From Glandiceps talaboti (lineage: Eukaryota > Hemichordata > Enteropneusta > Spengelidae): a stretch of DNA of 64,000 nucleotides. A program made the translations under genes and the position numbers. Location of the stretch: assembly GCF_964340395.1 (NCBI RefSeq), contig NC_135561.1, positions 17,833,240 to 17,897,239 of the forward strand, given 5' to 3'. Below are positions 39,201-47,397 of the stretch, piece by piece. Positions within the stretch are counted from its first letter, which is position 1; every line of letters begins with the position of its first letter. A model generated the notes under the pieces. It saw only the letters and a program-made list of their open reading frames with translations. It made no database searches and was not told where the DNA came from.

Positions 39201-42200
39201 AACTCAAATGCGATTAGTTGTACAAAATACCATTTGGTCATGCCAATGCCAAGTGTACAAGGTCGTAACAGGCAGAAAGAAAAGAACATTTACTAAAATT
39301 ATAACTTAACTTTCAGAACGATGTGATGGAAGATGTGATCCTACTTATCATGCCATATAAAATTACTCAAGAAAATAAAATGTTATATGACCAAAACAAA
39401 CAAACAAACAAAAACTTAGGGAGATTTGGTTTTCTTTGCAGAGAATGTCACACTACGCTTTTGATGGTTCTAGTACTACAGCTCATGGTTGCATGTGAAA
39501 TCAAATGAAGAAATTTCATGCAAAAGGATACTCAGACTGATGCGAAGACAACTAAAGGTACTAGATGGGTTTAAATAGTATGCAAATTTTATCATGAATA
39601 TTCATGAGATTGATGGGATTGGTGTGATATTTAAATAGGCCACGAATATATTATATAAACCAGCCCCTGCAGTCCTTGCAAGATGTAAGATATGGCTGAG
39701 CTCATACGTGTGGAAGAAAGTAATAGATTATAGAAATTAACTTAACCAGTAGTAATTATTGCAAACATGATTTGAAGACACAGTTTTGATTTTGAATTGA
39801 ATTACAGAAAGTTAGTGCTGATTTATTGTGAGTACATATACACAAGTTTACTCATTGCAGTTGTGCATCTTTGTGCTAAGTTTAAATCATTGAAATGAGT
39901 TGTAAAACGATATATAGTATGAAAGCTGTGTGAAGTTGATAGACAAATGTCAAAGGTCAAGAAGCAGACAGAAAGAAATAGAGTGACAACACTTGAACTT
40001 GAGAAAGCAGTCAAATTTGACAGACGATTTAATACACAAATTAGTGTGGCTGTTTTAGTTGCTGATGTGAGCCAACATTTGACATAGATAGGGAAACATT
40101 ATACTCAGACGACAGTAACTGTCAAATATATCTATTAGTATGCATGTGCATCTGATTATTCAGGATTTTCAAGCAGCAAAGAATGGGCGATCAAAATATT
40201 TGTTTATCGTTTGATACACCAGAATACTTTTACTCAAACATGGCAGATAAAATGCCATATTATACACATCTATTTAAAGTGGCCACATGGATGATGATTT
40301 GGTACTTATTTTGGATTTTTAATTTATAAAACAATTTTATCATGGCTTCCTACTTGAGAATTCAATGTGAAACAACATTCACTGAGTCTGTGTTTGTAAC
40401 TCAATGCATTACACAAAGCTAAAAAAAGTCTGTTATTGTACGTACGATAATAAACATTTTACATCTATTAATCTTCTACAATTTACAAACAAGGACTTGA
40501 CATATGTGGTTTCACGTTGGTTTTTCAAGTAGGAAGCCATGATAAAATTGTTTTATAAATTAAAAATCCAAAATAAGTACCAAATCATCATCCATGTGGC
40601 CACTTTAAGGAGACAATTTTCATAATTTTATTGACCTCTTATTACGAGTGTCTACCTAAACTGACTTTTTGTACAACAGATGTTAAACGTCTTGTATATT
40701 AATTCACAATATTCTTGGGAAATGATTTCCTCTGAAAAGTCAAATGATCTAAACCATAGTGGGGAGGAAGTGTAAATCTCCAAGGAAAACTTGCAATGTT
40801 TAGTTCAGAGATATTTTAAGCCTGTCCCCTAGTCTTCCCTAATTTTATTGATCAGTGTATTGCGTGACTTTAAAAAAGACATACATTGTGTATAACTTGT
40901 CCCATAACTCAAAGTTGACAGTACAGTATGAACACTTGCATGTATTTCTATATATAATAGATGTCAGTGTAGTGTGGCAATGTGGGTGGTATGAAATGAT
41001 TTGTAGTGTTAGTGCCCAGTGTATTTGTAAAGAGGGTGTAACAGAAGTAGAAGGATAGATGAATTGATGGGTACATGTAACATGCACATGTTGATATTGA
41101 TATCGATGATAATATATAATAGTTGGCAATTATGAACATTATGATGACTATATGACACTATGATCATGCTGAGACAAAGAGGACAGAAGACTATTACCCT
41201 CAGCTGCTACAAAATGGAATAATCGATCAACCTTCATTTAGCTTTATTGCCTGGGGACGGTCTGGCCAGGAGGGGGGGGGGGGGGCGCGGTCTGGCCAGG
41301 GAGCTTCAGATGTGTATCTTGAAGTGATGACGGTCATAAAAGTTATGTGATAATTTGAAGAGAATTGGGTTATTAAAGATAAGATGTTACTTGAAAATTC
41401 ATTAGATTTATCATTGTTAATTTAGTTGTCAACCAGATGTGCAGCCAGTGTAGGTATATTTTTCTCTAACAAGTCAGCACCAGGAGGACTGCGGTTGACA
41501 AATGTGTTTTGAAGAGAAACACAATCAATCAAAGGTTTTTTAATCTTAAATTCACAATGTCAACTGAACTTGGATTATAGTGATAAATTCACAAAAAATA
41601 CAAGCTCATATAGTTGTTAATAATAATATTATTGGGTTTTTTTTATAGCCCTTTCCCGTACTGTGCTCAAAACCCTTTTTTACCATTATTATCACTGGCA
41701 TGGATCTATAACATCCGTTTACATTTTCTCAACTCCCCGGGGAGCATACTATCCATTGTAGCCTCTATCCTACCAGGTCCCCAATTATACAGCTGGGTTG
41801 ACTGAGGCACACTAATGGTTCAAATCTTGCCCAAGAACTTTAGTCATTCAGAAACAAATGTGACTGGGCTCAAACCTGCAACCTGCAGATTCCAAGCTGG
41901 TCACTCACCAGTCAACCTTTACAACTCACAGCTGTTCAAAATGAGAGACATTTGTTTTTGTTATCATCTTTAGCATGAGAGACAACATGTTACAAATGAA
42001 AATTCCTACTCAGAGGTAAAAAAAAAAAACCTTAATGAACCTGAGTTCAGTTGTGCTAAAAAGGAATCCAAGATTTTCTCTGACTCTTTTCAGCAGCATA
42101 CAGTTATAGAAATCTTGATGGCTGTATGATCTTTGAATGTAATGCTCAAAATGCAGTTTGTGATTATTCCACTTTGCATGACAGGTGACAGGGGGTGTCT

Positions 42201-45200
42201 ATTCCAGGTTGTTTTCTAGTTATACTTACAGCTGGTAGAGCAAAAAAGGAGATACCTAGTGTGGCAAATACTGCTGCCACTAATTTTCCAAGCCAACTTT
42301 CTGGCACTTTATCACCATAACCTACTGTCGTCAGGGTAACCTACAAAACAAAGAGATATCTGGTTGATGTGAAATTGTAAATGTGCCTCTCATGGTGCTG
42401 TAAATAGATAATAAAAAGGAAGTGGGGTGTTGCTCAGTTCAGAAAGTATATAGTTAGGAATGATTATCTCCCCAATTGCTTCTTTCATACTATTAAAAAT
42501 ACTTCATCCTTAATATCCATTCATGTATTAATGCACCATCAATCATGTAACATGTGAGAAATTCAATGATATATCATTGCATAAAGTTACTAAAAACATG
42601 TTTCAAGGAGAACATCAATCTGGTGGCAGCTGGACTCAGTGTTGTATTATGTGTTGTTTGGCAATTTATAGCCAAAACAATTTGTTGGCAAAATATATAG
42701 TCAATAGATGATGAAGGTTTCTGAACAGCTGGGACATGTCTGCAAAACATTCATTACCTTTCATTGACATCCAAATATAATCAGTATTAAAAATAGTTAT
42801 CAATGGTTCTGAGCTGATAAATTCTAAAAACATCAAGAACATGAGTCAAATACAATGAATTATTATGTACACATATTACTTCTGGGTGTGCTTGGTAGTT
42901 ACAGGGGTATTTGAATGGGTATTTGCAACTTCTTCTATACAACTGTACTTTCCCTAGCATAGCAATTGAAAAACACAGCAAGCAATAATATTCTGAGTAC
43001 CCACTCTAGAACTCATGGGTCATGGAATACTGAAGGTTGTGAGCACATGTACAGAAACGTTATTGTGCCATAATTTGTTTCCAAAAAAAACACATTATGT
43101 AATAATATAAGTTATAACTGTATACGATGTTACCCAACCCCATCACTGCATCAGCTAATGTGTCCGTCTATGTATTAAGACTTGCTAACGGTCATTTTGC
43201 AATTTACACGTGGAAGTTTATACATAGACTATATAGTTAGTGTGTCTGATAATCAGTGTTTTGTACATTGTCTGTGATGATGACTTACCAAACCCCACCA
43301 CATTGCATCAGCAAAAGTGCCAAAGTCTTCGCTGTTACTAGACTCTTCTGCATTGTAAATTAAGAAAGACAGCATACTGAGACTGAGGAAACCAATATAC
43401 CAGGTGGTTATCAGCTCCTGAAACATATAATTAAAAAAAATGTTTAGATTTAGTTATACCTCTAAATTATGAACACAAGATTTTGAAGGACCATGGGAAT
43501 GAGCAGCCAACAATGGGGACATCACACTCTTTTCATTAGAAATTAATGTTAAAATATAAAGACATTCACTATAGTTGCAGTATCATACTATAAATACAGC
43601 AATATAAGACTGAGAGCAATCACTACAATTTTTAAAATTCATATACTCAAAACTCTGTGGGAATCTTGGAAGCTCAAGAGAATTGTCATTATTTCAACAT
43701 GCCAAGTAAATAATGTAGTTATGATTTTAATCCAGTTAGATTGCCAAAATATGAATATCAGGGTATCTTGCAAAACATACAGTTTTGATGAGGTACTAGC
43801 TAATTTGTCTTGTATTCGCTCACCCATAGGCAATTATAACGACTATACGTTTTACCTGCCTAAAAGGTATCCCTTAATGTTCCTATCTGAAACAATGGCA
43901 AGATTCATGTGCGTATTGAGGTATGTACTTAAAGGTATCATAACATTGCTTTCATACAGCCCAGTGATTGGCTAAGTTAGTGTCACATGGTATGGACTAG
44001 TGACCCATAGTGACCTCAATTTGCACAGAGCGGGCACTAGTCATATTTCAGTCCGATTGGAGATTGCTTTGATATCTGGACAGAATACGTGCCCGGAAAT
44101 TGATGTGTTATATTAAAACACTTATTACCTGGTCTATTATTCAGGTACTAGTGGACATTATATTACCCCTCAAGCTGTTATGTAGCAACTATTTCTTTCA
44201 GCCTTGAGAAATAGTTGCAGCATGACAGCCCTTGAGATAATAGACATCTAATACCCTCATAGCAAGGCAAGAGATGTATAATATTGCATGGATTAATTAA
44301 CTACACTGTGTGTTCAGTGATTTATCCACTCCTTATGTCTCAAACTTACATGTCCTGTACATCCTTTTAGTGCCAATTTGTAATGGAGATGCAAATATAA
44401 TATCAACACTTACCTGTCTGTGGGCCCATACAACTGAGCCTAATAATTTCCATGTACCCCCTCTCCTGTCCACCCTCACAAGACGTAAAATTTGAAAGAA
44501 TCGCAATCCTCGTAGTGCTGGAAATATAAACTGTCTCTGATCGGTTCCTATTGCTATGATAACGACTGATACAGCCATTACTATCATATCTGAAAATATA
44601 AATAAGAATATTATTTCATTTGTTGCTTTTGTTGACAAGGACACACGGGTGTATGCCAAATACATTTACAGGAAACGCTTGGTGAAATTTTCACCTATTT
44701 ATTTACAAAAAAATTGACGTTTTTGATGCATCCACTATTTCTTGCGAGACTTCACAATTTTCATGATTTTATTTTTTTTTTCTTGAATACATTAAAAAAA
44801 AGTTTAGGGTCGGCATGAAAAACTAGGTGGGGTCAGGTAACCGGAACCAAACAACTTTGTTTATTAGGCCTTTAGCCAAATTAGCGAATATGAAAAATGA
44901 CAACCAGCTGCACATTTTGTGTTTATTCTATAGAGTAATACTGATTCAACTCTTGATAATTACACCCTGTATTAGATTTCTTACCTAAAATACAAAGTGG
45001 TCTTTTCATGAATCGAAGTCTTCCCTGCACACCCTGATAACGACTTCGACATCCTGCACACCATATTCGTAGGACAAATTCTATCGCAAACCAAATGACT
45101 ACTGCAATTTCCTATTATTTCAAGGAAGGAAACACAAATTAAAACTTATAATGATTTAATAAGCTGCAAATCAATATATACAACATTTTGTTAAAATTTG

Positions 45201-47397
45201 AAAATTAATGCACAAAATTTATTCTAGTCATTACAGGTGAAGTAGAAAATTTCCAAATTTTGGATTTGACAAAAGAATTTCACCAAAATAGCCTTTCCAA
45301 GATAAACAATATTTCCGTGTACTTCTTCCTTCCCCCTTTCTAACCCTATACTTTATTCATGGCCATGCATGCATCATGTTGAAAGGCCAATGTACAGAAG
45401 ATTCAGTGATGATGAAAAGCTGATAAAAAGGTGGTTATTATCATTTATATTATCAATTTTGAAGTTCGAGTCAATAATCACATTATATCATTTGTAACAC
45501 TTTGCAAAATGATTCAGTCCACTGAAGAAGTCAATCGAGTCTAGGCAAAATATTCCCTAACATTATGGAGGAGCCCCCCCCCCCCCAACTACTGGCTTTC
45601 TGTCTTGGGGAAATAGTTGCTACATAAATACATAACAGCTCTCATGTTAATAGATGTCTGATAGTGCCCTGATAGCCTGGCAATAAGTGTATATTACATT
45701 ATTAGTGCACCTTTATAGACATGTAATCATATACACAGCTATCTATTATAAAATTGAGAGGTTTGATGTTAATTTGGAAATGTATGGCTAGAACAATGTC
45801 TGGAAATTATACAATACATTGTATAGAAGAAATGAAAACCACAAGGCTATACCATCAGATCTTAATATTCACATCATACAATAAACTGTGTAATATCATA
45901 TTAACTCACTACCTGATAACCATTAGTGCAGTGTACACAGTTATCATGAAGTAAATTGTACTATAAACAGCCGACTTTCATATCAGTTACAAAGATAATC
46001 AAGTTCAAATAACAATTTGAAGCCTTGCAACTACTTTAGCCACAAGAAATATGTTTGATATGATACTGAAAATAAGTAAAGTGATATTGGTTGATGACCT
46101 TGATGTACAGTGCATAGAGCCCTTTAAGAGTGTGCTGATTTGATATCTCTCAGATAACACGTTAGTGACGTGTTTGAGAATGGTGTTATACACTGAGATT
46201 GGTGATTGATGCAGTAATTAAGTGTCATACCACAACTCTATTTGTATAGTCTATATCAACGGATACTAAAATAACACCTCATTTGTAACATTAGTACAAC
46301 AACAAGACACACTCCTCAAGCGATCACTTTACATACTTAGTTTGATTACATAGATGACATTCATGTGTCTGGGAGTACCATGACCTTCTTTGTAGTGATG
46401 AAATCTTTGTCTTAAAGTGGCCATATGGATGAGAATTGGATGAGAATTGGGCATTTATTTTTATAAAACAATTTTCTCATGGCTTCCTACTTGAAAAATC
46501 AACATAAAAACAACATATGCCAAGTCCTTGTTTGTAACTTAATAAATTGCAAACGACCGATAAGTGTGTAAAATGTTTGATATTGTATGTACAATAACAA
46601 AGTTTTTGACACATTTTTTTTAAATAGATTTTTGATATGTATTGCTTTACAAACACAGACTTGGTCTATGTTGTTTCACTTTGATTTTTCAAGTAGGAAG
46701 CCATGATAAAATTGTTTCATAAATCCAAAATCCAAAATAAATACCCAATTCTCATCCATATGGCCACTTCAAACTTCTCATTATGACTATGAACAATAGG
46801 AAACTTGCAATCCAGACTGAGTATGCTCAGATGCAAAGGACTATGGGCTTGTTTGTAGTGAATGCAATACCTAATCTGAAGCCATCAATAAAATAAACAA
46901 TGATCAGGGTAACCATGACCAGATTAATTATGATTGCAAACAATATAACAAGATTTTTCACAAGAGGCTAACTGTCCGGTGATTCCACTAGGAGGTCACC
47001 TGACCAAATGGCATATGATATCTGAGTGATTTGGATGACAGCTACATATCACTTCAAAAACTAGATTCCAATATAGGTAACTTTACTATTACTAAGACTG
47101 CATTACAAAACTGACCGATTCTTATTTCCCATGATGCACTATTCAGGATAGTCAAGATTACTGTAAATGTTCATTAACATAATGACTCCTACTTTAATGT
47201 ATTGTATTGCATCAATTGTATTGATTATCAGTGGATGATACTTTCTACATTTGTGCTGTTTGTAGAGATTAACTTCAAATTACTGATCATGAAGAACTAT
47301 ACTTACCAACCAAAAGAGCACCGAATTACAGATATCATAATAATTACGAATGGTAGCAAAAACACTCAATACAAGGCACCCAAAAATCACCAAAAAT
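20635..47397 (-). CDS. KCNQ1-like (KvLQT1) voltage-gated K+ channel subunit, 5' end missing
   Basis: Pore-forming subunit of a delayed-rectifier potassium channel; tetramers sit in the plasma membrane and bind calmodulin and PIP2. Coding order, low-high: 47307-47397, 44985-45111, 44414-44589, 43289-43417, 42230-42340, 37829-37924 or 37662-37757, 36358-36446, 34365-34391, 30962-31179, optional 27926-27946, 22529-22639, 21862-22060, 20635-21208. With one copy of the duplicated exon this gives 655 residues in a single frame: S1 (most), S2, S3, S4 with regular Arg, S5, filter TTVGYGD, S6 with FFALPA then GILGSG, IQ motif [11 protein letters not shown], helix B/C region [14 protein letters not shown] and coiled-coil assembly helix VVKVEKKV. 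Features such as [14 protein letters not shown] and WRCYAA fit KCNQ1 better than KCNQ2-5, but a pre-split invertebrate KCNQ is possible. About 100 N-terminal residues are absent. Confidence 0.95.
21494..21838. repeat. interspersed repeat, family R4 copy 1
   Basis: Begins CAGAACCCCATGACG, contains GTGAAAGTGCAGCAGAAAAC, has an inverted match GGCATGGGGTTCTGTTATTA near 21646, and ends with GCACTGGTGCAAATAAT followed by GGTACATAA. The same blocks in the same order occur at 36670-37033. It fills about half of the 653-bp last KCNQ1 intron and ends about 20 bp from the exon 21862-22060 donor. Confidence 0.75.
21862..22060 (-). CDS. KCNQ1 exon: helix B and helix C
   Basis: Acceptor TTTATTGTAG, donor GTAATA after phase 2. 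Residues [20 protein letters not shown], then [20 protein letters not shown] and [20 protein letters not shown]. This is the most conserved part of the cytoplasmic domain: helix B (second calmodulin contact, with the basic [12 protein letters not shown]) and helix C, where [14 protein letters not shown] is nearly invariant in the family. Confidence 0.97.
22529..22639 (-). CDS. KCNQ1 exon: linker before helix B
   Basis: Acceptor TTGGTCTTCCAG, donor GTATGT after phase 1. Residues [20 protein letters not shown] then [16 protein letters not shown]. It is acidic and unlike vertebrate sequence at the start. The frame is fixed by the neighbouring exons on both sides. Confidence 0.85.
23825..24160 (+). 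repeat. interspersed repeat, family R3 copy 2
   Basis: Same ordered blocks as 15690-16010: AAACTTTGCCATGTGGAA, GGGCCTATCATCTTG, GCCATATTGGATTCTGAA, GGATAACATTTTGACCT and ACTGAGAATGGG. Lies in a KCNQ1 intron. Confidence 0.65.
24655..24970. repeat. tandem duplication, two 146-bp units
   Basis: A unit running from GAGTCTATAC through GAATGAGTTAATGAATCTGT, TGCAATGTATCTAATCTGGG or its CAAGCAATG variant, to ACTAAATGTAAGTTAT is present at about 24690 and again at about 24836. A partial unit end precedes the first copy. Intronic. Confidence 0.85.
24971..26559. other. KCNQ1 intron sequence, nothing recognised
   Basis: AT-rich intron sequence with no exon of suitable phase, no RNA gene and no clear repeat pair. 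Confidence 0.4.
26560..26755 (-). mobile_element. tRNA-derived SINE
   Basis: On the minus strand the head reads GTGGCCGAGTGGTTAAACC (A-box-like, Leu/Ser-tRNA type, near 26728-26747), followed at tRNA spacing by GAGTTTGAACCC (B-box-like, near 26690-26701). On the plus strand the body contains ACGGGAGTACCCAGGGAAAA, a core similar to 37455-37483. It is a Pol III SINE rather than a tRNA gene, since no cloverleaf closes. Confidence 0.7.
26756..27925. other. KCNQ1 intron sequence, nothing recognised
   Basis: Sequence between the SINE and the candidate microexon. It holds short GATT units near 26840 and a 60-codon open frame without recognisable content. Confidence 0.4.
27926..27946 (-). CDS. candidate KCNQ1 21-nt microexon
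   Basis: Flanked by an acceptor ending TATTTCAAG after a long T-rich tract (complement of 27955-27990) and by donor GTAAC. Entering in phase 1 and leaving in phase 1, it would insert seven residues (DTSVGSR with the split codon) without changing frame; skipping also keeps frame. No homologous residues exist to confirm it. Confidence 0.45.
28391..28680. mobile_element. foldback MITE family M1, copy e (diverged)
   Basis: Starts TTAAAGTGGCCATGGGGATG and ends ATATGATCACTTTAA, with the family centre TTTATAACTCAATGCATTGC. Shorter and more diverged than the others. Lies in a KCNQ1 intron. Confidence 0.65.
28653..28706. repeat. 54-bp segment identical to 33043-33096
   Basis: Runs from CTAATCTCCATGTATATG across the right end of the MITE copy into flanking sequence ending CACATGGCCTGAA. 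The identical block is at 33043-33096 without the rest of the MITE. Confidence 0.9.
28707..30961. other. KCNQ1 intron sequence, nothing recognised
   Basis: AT-rich intron. A 16-nt stretch at 28868-28883 has acceptor and donor consensus but the wrong length for frame. No other feature was seen. Confidence 0.4.
30962..31179 (-). CDS. KCNQ1 exon: helix A-B linker
   Basis: Acceptor CTTCCATTGCAG, donor GTAAGT after phase 1. The 72 codons form a hydrophilic Ser/Lys/His-rich segment ([20 protein letters not shown], then [10 protein letters not shown] and on to YNKRDE) with no predicted fold. This matches the poorly conserved cytoplasmic linker between helices A and B in KCNQ channels. It is assigned by position, phase continuity and splice sites rather than by similarity. 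Confidence 0.82.
31180..33042. other. KCNQ1 intron sequence, nothing recognised
   Basis: AT-rich intron upstream (in transcription) of the A-B linker exon. No supported exon or repeat pair was seen. Confidence 0.4.
33043..33096. repeat. 54-bp segment identical to 28653-28706
   Basis: Contains TTAA plus one end of MITE family M1 and 26 bp of the same flank as the other copy. Seen directly as an exact match. Confidence 0.9.
33802..34146 (+). other. unrecognised 114-codon open frame in a KCNQ1 intron
   Basis: Open from ATG to TAA on the strand opposite to the channel gene. The peptide is Cys/His-containing in its first half and has a Gln/Ser/Arg stretch ([15 protein letters not shown]) in the second. 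No domain is recognised and no splice or promoter signal marks it. Its length is somewhat above chance in this AT-rich DNA. It could be a decayed transposon fragment or random. Confidence 0.15.
34365..34391 (-). CDS. KCNQ1 27-nt exon (after helix A)
   Basis: Very short exon with acceptor TTTGTGTTACAG and donor GTAAT. Phase 2 in and phase 2 out, so it is frame-neutral and could be skipped. It adds MRQSSTLLR after the split Thr codon, resembling the RSHTLLS stretch at this place in human KCNQ1 (from memory). That match and correct phase are the support. Confidence 0.75.
34520..34858. mobile_element. foldback MITE family M1, copy b
   Basis: Ends TTCAAGTGGCCATATGGATG and CATGTGGCCACTTTAA; the centre has AACTCAATAAATTGCA and TGTACAATAACAAAC. 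Arms pair over most of the length. It lies in the KCNQ1 intron just upstream (in transcription) of the 27-nt exon. Confidence 0.85.
35366..35476. repeat. (ACAT)n tetranucleotide tract
   Basis: Imperfect CATA repeats over about 110 bp, with TATA interruptions, inside a KCNQ1 intron. They give the Thr-Tyr-Ile-His open-frame artefacts. Confidence 0.93.
35775..36010 (-). repeat. interspersed repeat, family R3 copy 3 (inverted)
   Basis: Reverse-complement relative of 15690-16010 and 23825-24160: AGGTCAATATGATACC, TTAGAATCCAACATGGCC, AAGAAGCTTTCAGGTGACAA and AGTTTGGAAAGAATTGAAG. About 320 bp from the IQ-motif exon donor. Confidence 0.6.
36358..36446 (-). CDS. KCNQ1 exon: IQ motif / helix A continuation
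   Basis: Acceptor TTTGTTTACAG, donor GTAAGT after phase 2. Residues [20 protein letters not shown] then [10 protein letters not shown]. With LIQ from the preceding exon this forms [11 protein letters not shown], the calmodulin-binding IQ-like motif; WRCYAA is the KCNQ1-type version. Confidence 0.93.
36670..37033. repeat. interspersed repeat, family R4 copy 2
   Basis: Begins GACAGAACCTCATAATGGAT, has AGTGAAAGTGCAGCAGAAAA and CATGGGGTTCTGTTATTA, and ends CACTGGTGCAAGTAATGTCT. Same layout as 21494-21838. Lies in the KCNQ1 intron between duplicated exon copy B and the IQ-motif exon. Confidence 0.75.
37435..37490. repeat. SINE core fragment
   Basis: Contains AAACAGGAGTACCTGGAGAA followed by AACCTACATTGTG, matching the core of the SINE at 26590-26630. 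No Pol III head is visible here, so this is a fragment or a different family sharing the core. Confidence 0.5.
37662..37757 (-). CDS. KCNQ1 duplicated exon, copy B (S6 end to helix A)
   Basis: 96 bp, acceptor TTGACTAG, donor GTAGGT, phase 0 at both ends, 71 bp after copy A in transcription order. It encodes the same 32 residues as copy A with Gln instead of Glu before LIQ. Twelve other codons differ synonymously, so the copies are not a recent duplication yet the protein is under strong constraint. Either copy, both, or neither keeps frame. Mutually exclusive use is the likeliest reading, but no transcript evidence is available here. Confidence 0.94.
37829..37924 (-). CDS. KCNQ1 duplicated exon, copy A (S6 end to helix A)
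   Basis: 96 bp, acceptor CCCTGTAG, donor GTTAGT, phase 0 at both ends. Encodes [20 protein letters not shown] then [12 protein letters not shown]. It supplies the Gly of the PAG hinge, the lower S6 gate and the basic start of calmodulin-binding helix A with the LIQ of the IQ motif. It is the first of two copies in transcription order and has Glu immediately before LIQ. Confidence 0.95.
37925..40273. other. KCNQ1 intron with (GATT)n tract
   Basis: A GATT tetranucleotide run lies at about 38212-38246. No exon is supported; short open frames such as 38640-38834 are unrecognised. Confidence 0.5.
40274..40608. mobile_element. foldback MITE family M1, copy c
   Basis: The cleanest copy: 335 bp from TTAAAGTGGCCACATGGATG to CATCCATGTGGCCACTTTAA. 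Nearly perfect arms, for example GGTACTTATTTTGGATTTTT against AAAAATCCAAAATAAGTACC. Flanking TTAA on both sides. Lies in the KCNQ1 intron upstream of the duplicated exons. Confidence 0.93.
40609..41627. other. KCNQ1 intron with a G-run
   Basis: Holds a G-rich patch at about 41255-41305 in which GGTCTGGCCAGG occurs twice around a G-run of about 14. Nothing else recognised. Confidence 0.5.
41628..41905 (-). mobile_element. SINE-like repeat, family S2 copy 1
   Basis: On the minus strand: a head with GCAGGTTTGAGCCCAGTCA, then GTGTGCCTCAGTCAACCCAG, TGTATAATTGGGGACC, CTCCCCGGGGAGTTGAG, and an A-rich tail ending in ATT units. Homologous in reverse orientation to about 61105-61397. It is likely a Pol III retroposon of tRNA origin. 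Confidence 0.7.
42230..42340 (-). CDS. KCNQ1 exon: selectivity filter and S6
   Basis: Acceptor TTTTGTAG, donor GTAAGTA, phase 0 at both ends. Residues [16 protein letters not shown], then the S6 stretch GISFFALPA. The filter is TTVGYGD, where human KCNQ1 has TTIGYGD. The exon ends at PA of the PAG gate hinge; the G is supplied by either duplicated exon downstream. Confidence 0.96.
43289..43417 (-). CDS. KCNQ1 exon: S5 and turret
   Basis: Acceptor TATGTTTCAG, donor GTAAGTC, phase 0 at both ends. Residues [20 protein letters not shown] then [20 protein letters not shown] and WGL. This covers S5, a short acidic turret and the start of the pore helix with the conserved DAMWWG (DALWWG in most KCNQ). 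Confidence 0.95.
43418..44413. other. KCNQ1 intron, foldback-like repeat fragments
   Basis: 44150-44280 contains GAAATAGTTGCAGCATGACA and ATAATAGACATCTAATACCC; a related segment with GAAATAGTTGCTACATAAAT and TAATAGATGTCTGATAGTGC lies at 45610-45680. They look like fragments of one repeat. No exon otherwise. Confidence 0.45.
44414..44589 (-). CDS. KCNQ1 exon: S3, S4 voltage sensor, S4-S5 linker
   Basis: Acceptor ATATTTTCAG, donor GTAAGTG. The split codon gives Asp, followed by [14 protein letters not shown] (S3), then [20 protein letters not shown] (S4 with Arg about every third residue) and [16 protein letters not shown] (S4-S5 linker). The residue after LRLV is Arg, followed by Val-Asp. Gating charges are intact, so the channel is probably voltage-dependent. 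Confidence 0.96.
44715..44865 (+). repeat. interspersed repeat, family R2 copy 3
   Basis: The longest R2 copy: GCGAGACTTCACAATTTTC, T-run, TTCTTGAATACATT, TTTAGGGTCGGCATGAAAAA, CTAGGTGGGGTCAGGTAACC, GGAACCAAACAA. It joins the halves seen separately in the other two copies. Confidence 0.7.
44985..45111 (-). CDS. KCNQ1 exon: S2 and S2-S3 linker
   Basis: Acceptor AATAATAG, donor GTAAG after phase 1. Residues [20 protein letters not shown] then [14 protein letters not shown] and KRPLCIL. The acidic residues of S2 (EIAVV and IEFV) and the basic S2-S3 loop used for PIP2 coupling in the family are present. Confidence 0.94.
45112..46411. other. KCNQ1 intron sequence
   Basis: Apart from a C-run near 45576-45588 and the repeat fragment at 45610-45680, nothing is recognised. 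Confidence 0.4.
46412..46772. mobile_element. foldback MITE family M1, copy d
   Basis: Starts TTAAAGTGGCCATATGGATG, ends CATCCATATGGCCACTTCAA. It has the family centre AACTTAATAAATTGCA and TGTACAATAACAAAG and an internal short duplication of GATGAGAATTG. Lies in the KCNQ1 intron downstream of the S1 exon. Confidence 0.88.
46797..47148 (+). mobile_element. MITE family M2, copy 3 (interrupted)
   Basis: The left end TAGGAAACTTGCAATCCAGA and the following 120 bp match copy 1; the right part TTTCCCATGATGCACTATTC matches its right side. About 100 bp of unrelated sequence lies between, so the copy has an insertion or internal divergence. It directly follows MITE copy d. Confidence 0.65.
47307..47397 (-). 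CDS. KCNQ1 exon: most of S1 and S1-S2 linker
   Basis: Acceptor TTTATAG at the high-coordinate end; the first base A completes a codon split after position 2. Residues read [20 protein letters not shown] then [10 protein letters not shown]. Aligned with human KCNQ1 from memory, the split falls at the same residue as the human exon 1/2 junction, so one exon with the N-terminus should precede it. Donor GTAAGT. Confidence 0.92.
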
